Shown in pieces: positions 58,451-64,000 of a stretch of 64,000 nucleotides of DNA; the first letter of the stretch is position 1, and each line of letters starts with the position of its first letter. A model generated the notes under the pieces. It was not told the origin of the DNA. It did not search any database and saw only the letters and a program-made list of their open reading frames with translations. This stretch comes from Sandaracinaceae bacterium (GTDB lineage: Bacteria > Myxococcota_A > Polyangia > Polyangiales > Sandaracinaceae): positions 372,001 through 436,000 of the forward strand of contig JACKEC010000018.1 in the NCBI GenBank assembly GCA_020633195.1, given 5' to 3'. The position numbers and the translations under genes were made by a program.

Positions 58451-59893
58451 TCAGCCGTGCTCGCGTTCATAGGTCGCCGCGAACTCTTCCTCGGGCGAGT
58501 AGACGAGCCGGTGGCGCGCGTGGAGCGCGAAGTAGATCAGCCCGAGCGCGTACCAGACCGCCGCGCCGAGCACGACCATCCGATAGATGGGGTCGACGAC
58601 GAAGAGCGCCACGAGCGTCGCGAGCGCGATGAGCATCGCGATCACCGCGCCGGCGACGCCGAAGGGGCTCTTGAAGGGCCGCGCGAGCTTCGGGAACTTC
58701 ACGCGCAGGAGCACGAACGAGAGCATCTGGAGCACGTACGAGATCACGGCGCCGAACACGGCCATGTTCAGGAGCACCGCGCCCACCGGGTGCGAGCTGC
58801 CGAGCGCGTGGATGACGAGCGCGACGGCGTAGCCGAGGCCCGCTCCGACGAGCAAGGCGACGTGCGGGGTCTTGCGCTTGGCGCCGGTGACGCTGAGCCA
58901 GCGCGGGAAGTAGCCGGCGCGGGACAGCGAGTAGATCTGTCGGCCGTACGCGAAGATGATCGTGTGGAAGCTCGCGACCAGCCCGGTCACCGCGATCCCG
59001 GCCAGGAGCTTGCTCCCGATCCCGTCACCGAAGATCGTGCGGAACCCGGCGAAGAGCGGCTCGTCGCTCGACGAGAGCTCCGCCGCGCCGGGCGCCATCG
59101 CGGTGTTGAGCACGAGCGTGAGGAACGCGGCGGCGACCAGCGTGAGGAGCCCGTAGAGGATCCCGCGCGGCATGTCGCGCACGGGGTCGTGCGCCTCCTC
59201 GGCCGCGAGCGGGAGCTCCTCGATCGCGAGGTAGAACCACATCGCGAACGGGAGCGCGCCGAGGATCCCCTTCCAACCGTGGGGGAACCAGCGGCTCGGG
59301 CCCTCGATGTCGAGCGCGCGGTCGAGATCGAAGTGACCGATCGCGCCGACGTAGAAGACGGCGAGCGTCCCGAGCGCGAGGAACGTGATGACCACCGTGA
59401 AGCGGAAGCTCGCCTCGACGCCGAAGATGTTGAGCCCGACGAAGACGCCGTACGCGAGGGCCCACCAGATCGGCTCGGCCCAGTCGGGGGTCCCGAAGAT
59501 CGCGCCGAGGTAGCTGCCGATCGCGACCACGATCACGGCCGGCGTGAGGATGTACTCCATGTTCTCGGCGAGCCCCGTGAGGTAGGCGCCCCAGGGCCCC
59601 ATCGCGGTGCGCGCGAACGAGTAGGCGCCGCCGGTGTGCGGCAGCGCGGGGGACATCTCCGCGATGGACGAGCACAGCCCCGCGTACATCACGGTGATCA
59701 CCACCGTGGCGACGAGCATCCCGCCGAAGCCGCCTTCGCGGAGCCCGAAGTTCCAGCCGAAGAAGTCGCCGCTGATGACGGCGCCGACGCCGAGCGCCCA
59801 CAGCGACCAGACGCGCGCGTGGCGCCTCAGCCCCCGCTTGTCGAAGTAGCCGTCCTCGACCTTCTCGTACTGGACCGTCTTGCGATCGTTCAC
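58451..59893 (-). CDS. eat: Ethanolamine permease-like APC transporter
   Basis: 480 residues, about twelve transmembrane helices. The N-terminal signature GLRRHARVWSLWALGVGAVISGDFFGWNFGL (two adjacent stretches) and GGAYSFARTAMGP with EELPLAAEE in the mid-region are characteristic of the ethanolamine permease branch of the amino acid/polyamine/organocation family. No ethanolamine ammonia-lyase genes are in the window. Substrate is therefore probable, not certain. Confidence 0.9.
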   Translation of the reverse strand: MNDRKTVQYEKVEDGYFDKRGLRRHARVWSLWALGVGAVISGDFFGWNFGLREGGFGGMLVATVVITVMYAGLCSSIAEMSPALPHTGGAYSFARTAMGPWGAYLTGLAENMEYILTPAVIVVAIGSYLGAIFGTPDWAEPIWWALAYGVFVGLNIFGVEASFRFTVVITFLALGTLAVFYVGAIGHFDLDRALDIEGPSRWFPHGWKGILGALPFAMWFYLAIEELPLAAEEAHDPVRDMPRGILYGLLTLVAAAFLTLVLNTAMAPGAAELSSSDEPLFAGFRTIFGDGIGSKLLAGIAVTGLVASFHTIIFAYGRQIYSLSRAGYFPRWLSVTGAKRKTPHVALLVGAGLGYAVALVIHALGSSHPVGAVLLNMAVFGAVISYVLQMLSFVLLRVKFPKLARPFKSPFGVAGAVIAMLIALATLVALFVVDPIYRMVVLGAAVWYALGLIYFALHARHRLVYSPEEEFAATYEREHG

Positions 59894-59911
59894 CGGGCGA
59901 CGATACCCCGC

Positions 59912-60634
59912 TCAGAGCTGAACGAACGACAGGCGCACCAACGTGTCGCGCTCCATGAGGAGCTCGCAGGGGATGAAGGCGCCGCAGCCGCCGCCCTCGA
60001 ACGCGTCGAAGCGAAAGCCGCTGCTCACCTGCGGGTAGATCGCGTAGGTGTTCCCGACCTCGGTGTTGAGGTTGAAGCGCACGTTGCTGCCCACGTTCCA
60101 TCCCCGCCCCGTGCGGACGTTCTGGACGAGGAAGCCCCCGCCGGTGCCCGACTCGATCGTCAGCACGACCGGGCCTCCCACGGGCGGACCAGCGTCGCTC
60201 GGGGCGCCGCCGTCGCGCGGGCCCGCGTCGGGGAGCGACGCGTCGGGGCCGTCGACGCACGCGCTCTGGCGGGCCTCGTCCGAGGGGCTCAGCGTGATCG
60301 TGATCGGCCCGCCGCCCACCGTGGCCACCTCGCAGCCGACGCCGATCGTGTCGCCCGCCGCGTCGAACGCGGTCCCGAGGAAGCAGTACCGCTCGCCGTC
60401 CGAGAGCCCCGTCGGCGATGGGCCGCGGTCGCCGCTCGAGACCGAGGAGCAGTACACGCGCCGACCCGGCGGCCGGCACGCGAACCCGCACTCCGCGCCC
60501 TCGTACACCTCGGCGACGATCCGCGCGGGAGCCTCGTCGGGCAGCCCGGTCCCGTTCTGGAACACCCAGGGTTGCTCCGAGCTGCAGCCGCCCGCGAGCA
60601 CGAGGGCGGCGATCGCCAGGCGGCCGACGGTCAC
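59912..60634 (-). CDS. Lipoprotein of unknown function
   Basis: 240 residues. Lipobox LAGGC, an N-terminal Cys-rich beta domain (CGFACRPPGRRVYC), an Asp/Gly/Pro linker around 125-155, then a ~85-residue C-terminal beta domain with two Cys (GGGCGAFIPC). The two domains look distantly alike, perhaps a duplication. 18 bp upstream of the permease gene. Confidence 0.8.
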   Translation of the reverse strand: MTVGRLAIAALVLAGGCSSEQPWVFQNGTGLPDEAPARIVAEVYEGAECGFACRPPGRRVYCSSVSSGDRGPSPTGLSDGERYCFLGTAFDAAGDTIGVGCEVATVGGGPITITLSPSDEARQSACVDGPDASLPDAGPRDGGAPSDAGPPVGGPVVLTIESGTGGGFLVQNVRTGRGWNVGSNVRFNLNTEVGNTYAIYPQVSSGFRFDAFEGGGCGAFIPCELLMERDTLVRLSFVQL

Positions 60635-60749
60635 CCTCGGTTCATACAGCGCCGGGCCGGCGATGGGAACGGACGGGCGCCGGGCGAGCTTCGCGTTTCT
60701 TCACAGGCGGCGCGGTTGACGCGCGGAGGCGACGCCCGAGACGCAAAGC

Positions 60750-61376
60750 ATGGGACGTCGACGGGAAGCGACCACCACCCTGCGGGAGGCGCGTCGGAGG
60801 TTCTTCGCGACCAACGGGTTCGGCGCCGACGGCGGCTACGACGCGCCGTGGGTCGACGCGACGTTCGGCCCCTTCGCGTACCGGCTCCCGAACCTCCGCG
60901 CGCGAGCGCGCGCGCTGCGCATCCACGACCTGCACCACCTCGTCACGGGCTACGCCACGGACTGGCGGGGCGAGGCGGAGATCAGCGCGTGGGAGCTCGG
61001 CTCGGGCTGGGGCCGCTACCCGTACGCCTGGATGATCGCGATCTTCGGCGTCCTCACGGGTCTCCTCGCCCAGCCGAGAGCGACGTGGGCGGCGTTCGCG
61101 CGCGGGCGGCGCAGCGCCAACCTCTACCCGCGCCGCGACGTCGAGCCGCTCATGGATCGACCGCTGAGCGAGGTCGCCCGGGAGCTCCACGTGCCGCCGT
61201 CGGGCGCGAAGCACGCCGTTCGACTCGGCGACGCGGGCGCCTTCGCGATCACCTCCATCACGGCGATCGCGTTCGGGTTCGTGGCCGCGCCGTTCGTCTC
61301 GGGCTTCGTCGCGCTCGGCGAGATGCGCCGGGCGACCCGGGGCGGCTGCCCGTTCACCGGCGCGGCGCACGCCTGA
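60750..61376 (+). CDS. Coq4-like zinc-motif protein
   Basis: 208 residues. The stretch HDLHHLVTGYATDWRGE at about 59-75 fits HDxxHx11E exactly, the zinc signature of the ubiquinone-biosynthesis protein Coq4; GEAEISAWELGSG follows. Two hydrophobic segments (~90-108 and ~170-195) suggest membrane contact. Coq4-like proteins occur in bacteria and may decarboxylate/hydroxylate a quinone ring or scaffold the pathway; no ubiquinone genes are adjacent. Confidence 0.78.
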   Translation: MGRRREATTTLREARRRFFATNGFGADGGYDAPWVDATFGPFAYRLPNLRARARALRIHDLHHLVTGYATDWRGEAEISAWELGSGWGRYPYAWMIAIFGVLTGLLAQPRATWAAFARGRRSANLYPRRDVEPLMDRPLSEVARELHVPPSGAKHAVRLGDAGAFAITSITAIAFGFVAAPFVSGFVALGEMRRATRGGCPFTGAAHA

Positions 61377-61383
61377 CCGCGCC

Positions 61384-62952
61384 TCAGGGCAGCAGGGGCT
61401 CGCGCATCGCGCGGAAGAAGACGAAGGTGAAGAGCGCCGCGCCGAGGAGCGAGGGGATCGACGTGCGAACCGCCCACTCGAAGCCGAGCGCCCAGGAGGC
61501 GGCGACGAGGCTGCAGCCGATCATCGCGACGAGCCCGTACACGAACACCGCGGTGGCGGGGACGCGACGCGGCTCGACGCGCGGGCAGGCGTGGATCTCC
61601 TCGAAGTAGAAGAGCGCGGCGGCGACGTACACGGTCCCGCCGAGGATGCTCCAGTCGGCGACGTCGGGGATCGCGATCAGGGCGTCGTAGACCCCGTGGC
61701 CGATGATGAGCGCGAGCAGGACGAGCAGGAATTCCGGGAAGCGCTTCGGCTGCTTCACCGCCCGACACAGCCAGGCTCCCGCGAGGCCGGTGGTCACCGC
61801 GTGGCCGAAGTTGGCGGTGAGGAAGCGACCCGCGACGTCGGCCGCGCCGGAGGCGGCGAAGTAGCTCACGTTCTCCTCGGCCGCGAAGCCGAGGCCCACG
61901 CAGCCCGCCACGAGCAGCGCCTCGCGCGGGTCGCCGCGGCGGATCACCAGCGGCGCCAGCGGCAGGAACGCCGCGAGCTTGCACAGCTCCTCGCGCAGGC
62001 CGACGCTGCCGATGTAGTAGGTGAAGCCGCCCACGATCGAGTCGGCGGGCACGACGCCGAGCACCTCCTCCATCCACACCGACAGCACGAGCGTCGGGAT
62101 CGTGCTCAGCGCGCCCAGGCCCAGGCCCGCGAGGCAGAGCGCGAGGCGCGCGCTCCGGACCGTCCGCACGTCGCCGACGTAGGCGAGCACCATCAGCCAG
62201 ATCAAGCCGCTGACCGCCCCGAGCGCGATGAACACCGTCGAGACGTCGGCGTACTGCGCGGGGCCGACCCACTGCAGCATGCCGACCCAGTCGAGGCGTC
62301 GGTGGGCGCGCTCGTAGCGGAGCCGCGCGTCGGCGACGGACGCGTAGCGGGGATCCCTCAGGTGCTCGTCGATGGCCTCGAAGGACCCGAGCGCCGAGAG
62401 CGTCGCGAGCACCAGCCGCCGAGCCGCGTCGCTGTCGTGGAGCGAGACCTCCCGCTCGAGCGCCTCGACCCGCGTCTCGCTCGGGGGGATCGCCACCGCG
62501 AGCGCGAGGTTGGCGTAGGGGGGCGGGTCGTCACCCATCGCGCGGTCCCGCAGCCACGCCGCGCGGTCCAAGTCTCCGCCGAGCGCCAGGGCGAGCCCGA
62601 CCGCGATGTCCGTCGGCCGGTCCTCGGGAAGCGAGCGCTCGAGGGACGCGACGAGCGACACGACGCCGCCCACGCGCGGCTCCTGGCAGAGCCACGGCAC
62701 CGCCTCGATCACGTCCGCGAAGTCCGTCCCGGGGTTGGCGAGCCAGGGATCGAGCCACTCCTCGAGCGGCGCCGGCTCGTCGGCCCCGGCGCGCGGGTCG
62801 AGGAACCCGAGCGTCGACTCCGGGATCACCGGTCGGTCGGAGAGCCGCGGCGACACGTAGCCCGCGATCGCGGCCGAGACCACGCCCACGCCGAGCCCCA
62901 TCGCGGCGGTCACCCCGAGGAACGTCTGACTCCACGTGCGCGATCGGCTCAT
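61384..62952 (-). CDS. PrsW-family intramembrane metalloprotease
   Basis: 522 residues. A helical soluble N-terminal region (~35-225) is followed by about nine membrane helices. PrsW motifs are in order: LREELCKLA (~318), FAAEENVSY (~357), His in NFGHAVTTG (~382) and His/Asp in IIGHGVYDAL (~417). These Glu/His pairs bind the catalytic zinc. Relatives cleave anti-sigma factors or other membrane proteins; the target is not evident here. Confidence 0.93.
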   Translation of the reverse strand: MSRSRTWSQTFLGVTAAMGLGVGVVSAAIAGYVSPRLSDRPVIPESTLGFLDPRAGADEPAPLEEWLDPWLANPGTDFADVIEAVPWLCQEPRVGGVVSLVASLERSLPEDRPTDIAVGLALALGGDLDRAAWLRDRAMGDDPPPYANLALAVAIPPSETRVEALEREVSLHDSDAARRLVLATLSALGSFEAIDEHLRDPRYASVADARLRYERAHRRLDWVGMLQWVGPAQYADVSTVFIALGAVSGLIWLMVLAYVGDVRTVRSARLALCLAGLGLGALSTIPTLVLSVWMEEVLGVVPADSIVGGFTYYIGSVGLREELCKLAAFLPLAPLVIRRGDPREALLVAGCVGLGFAAEENVSYFAASGAADVAGRFLTANFGHAVTTGLAGAWLCRAVKQPKRFPEFLLVLLALIIGHGVYDALIAIPDVADWSILGGTVYVAAALFYFEEIHACPRVEPRRVPATAVFVYGLVAMIGCSLVAASWALGFEWAVRTSIPSLLGAALFTFVFFRAMREPLLP

Positions 62953-63030
62953 CGTCGGCCGCTCGTCGGCGGGGCTTCGCGCGGGAGGTCCACGGCGGCG
63001 AGGGTCGCACGAACCCGGGGGTCGGCGCCG

Positions 63031-63900
63031 CTACCGATAGGGCTCGGAGGTGGCGCGCGAGAGTCGGCGCGCGGCCTCGGCCCCGAACAGGCTGGTCGAG
63101 GCCGCGGCCGTTCGATAGGCGTCGAGCGCGGCCTCGCGCTCGCCGAGCGCGAGGTAGGCGTCGCCGAGGAGCATGCGCTGAAGGGTCGTGGGGCTCGCGA
63201 GCGCGCGGAGCGCGTCGCGCGCTTCGGCGGGCCGACCGAGGCGGACGAGACACTCGGCGCGGTTCCCGGCGAGCGCGCCCGCGTACCGATCGTCGAGCGT
63301 CGCCGCCGCCGCCTCGACGGCCTGGAGCATCCGCTCGAGGGACACGACGTCGAGGTTGGACTCGCGTCGCAGCGTGATGGCGACGCGGTTGAGCTCCACC
63401 AGCGCGACCTGGATCGGGCTCTTGGGCCGGGCCGCCTCGACCACCGCGGCGGCCTCCTCGAAGTCGCCCAGCTCGTAGAGCGCGACCGCGCGATCGATGT
63501 CGTCGGAGGTGTCGCGGTCCGCCTCGATGCGCGTCGACGCCTCGAGCGCGAGCCGCCACCGGGCCGCGGCGAACGCGCGCTGGACGATCTGGCGGAGCGT
63601 GGGCGTGTGGTCGCCCGCGAGCGCGAGCACCGCGCCGCTCGCGGCCTCGACGAGGTCGTCGGGGACCTCGGGCAGCGCGAGCCTCGAGAGCAGCGACTCG
63701 AGCACCGTGGGGAAGCGCTCCGGGCTCGCCTGCTCGTCGATGATCGAGACGCAGAGGACGATGCACTCGTCGCAGATCATCACTTCGGGCCCGGCGATCA
63801 GCTTGCGCACCTCGCGCTGGCTCTTGCGGCAGAACGAGCACGCGTTGGGCCTCGGCGCCTGCGTCGCCGCGGGGCGCTTGCCGGTCATCCAGTCGAACAC
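63031..63900 (-). CDS. ClpX-type zinc-finger plus TPR-like protein
   Basis: 289 residues. Residues 19-55 are the ClpX N-terminal zinc finger: Cys21, Cys24, Cys43 and Cys46 in CSFCRKSQ and EVMICDECIVLC. In place of the AAA+ engine there are ~230 helical residues with TPR-like periodicity (repeated Ala/Leu-rich pairs around ALYELGDFEEAAAVV, GDAYLALGEREAALDAY). The zinc finger of ClpX binds adaptors and substrates, so this could be an adaptor or decoy for a protease complex. ATG 63900. The last 100 bp of the window show no gene. Confidence 0.9.
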   Translation of the reverse strand: MFDWMTGKRPAATQAPRPNACSFCRKSQREVRKLIAGPEVMICDECIVLCVSIIDEQASPERFPTVLESLLSRLALPEVPDDLVEAASGAVLALAGDHTPTLRQIVQRAFAAARWRLALEASTRIEADRDTSDDIDRAVALYELGDFEEAAAVVEAARPKSPIQVALVELNRVAITLRRESNLDVVSLERMLQAVEAAAATLDDRYAGALAGNRAECLVRLGRPAEARDALRALASPTTLQRMLLGDAYLALGEREAALDAYRTAAASTSLFGAEAARRLSRATSEPYR

Positions 63901-64000
63901 GCCGCAGCCTACCCCGCGGCCCGGGCGCCCGCCGCCCGGGACACCCTGGGGTTACAGCGACAGTAGACGGGCGGTACGAAAGGCTGGTCTGAGCTACCTT

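Noticed and set aside
1..64000. Integrase, transposase, prophage or conjugation genes that would explain the tRNA array and repeats
   Set aside because: None found by motif in any frame; if such an element exists its ends lie outside the window or its enzymes act in trans.

Overview
The window is very GC-rich chromosomal DNA, with codon third positions almost all G or C. It reads like a myxobacterium of the Sandaracinus/Polyangia type. The signs are two membrane-anchored Ser/Thr kinases (one fused to an RCC1-like propeller), a dozen or more lipoproteins whose lipobox is followed by Asp-Ala-Gly/Asp-Gly-Gly linkers, a DUF4132 giant, IcmF, a PrsW protease, a probable DUF2378 protein and many secreted proteins of unknown function. 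The genus is an inference. There is no rRNA, CRISPR array, prophage, transposase or integrase in view.

Layout. 1-5.6 kb: end of an unknown gene, a lipoprotein, a small outer-membrane-type protein and kinase 1; a 230-bp element with perfect 15-bp terminal inverted repeats lies upstream of the kinase. 5.6-11.5 kb: a tight plus-strand operon of aminopeptidase P, a membrane-anchored dual-specificity phosphatase, peptide deformylase and a DUF4132 protein. 11.5-14.2 kb: two convergent lipoproteins. 14.2-17.6 kb: the most unusual part, a minus-strand array of 22 tRNA genes for 17 amino acids. It is interrupted by an HNH endonuclease gene and by five tandem ~154-bp modules, each starting with a copy of the 3' end of the adjacent tRNA-Met-like gene. 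Just upstream sits a 58-codon gene with its own promoter and terminator. 18-28.6 kb: a YiiX-like peptidase, small membrane proteins, fused isobutyryl-CoA mutase, a propeller lipoprotein, a PPC-like lipoprotein, a lone receiver protein, a 50-codon gene and a GH18 chitinase. 28.6-30.8 kb: a repeat island in which a ~300-bp imperfect inverted repeat encloses an S23-type four-helix-bundle gene, a nested hairpin and a (CGGACT)n tract.

30.8-48.6 kb: membrane and Cys-rich proteins, the kinase-RCC1 fusion, a COG3687 di-metal protein with paired operator-like sites, a secreted Cys-repeat lipoprotein, an alpha/beta hydrolase, a HExxH lipoprotein, a divergent NarL-type regulator and histidine kinase (the kinase frameshifted in this sequence), a GH31 glycosidase with starch-binding tail, a possible small peptide gene, a GT-C-like membrane protein and TrmO. 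48.7-55.5 kb: a 103-bp repeat that supplies the stop codon of a lipoprotein gene (its twin does the same at 30.8 kb), then a four-gene operon of two FadL-type porins, a propeller lipoprotein and an FG-GAP lipoprotein. 55.5-64 kb: glutathione transferase, a DsbA-fold membrane protein, an NTF2-like lipoprotein, a DUF2378-like protein, an ethanolamine permease, a Coq4-like protein, a PrsW protease and a ClpX-type zinc-finger/TPR protein.

How it fits together: most of the window is envelope and signalling biology (lipoproteins, porins, secreted polysaccharide hydrolases, kinases and two-component proteins). The tRNA array and the S23 island are accessory insertions with their own repeat families. 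All functions are read from motifs; no similarity search was run.
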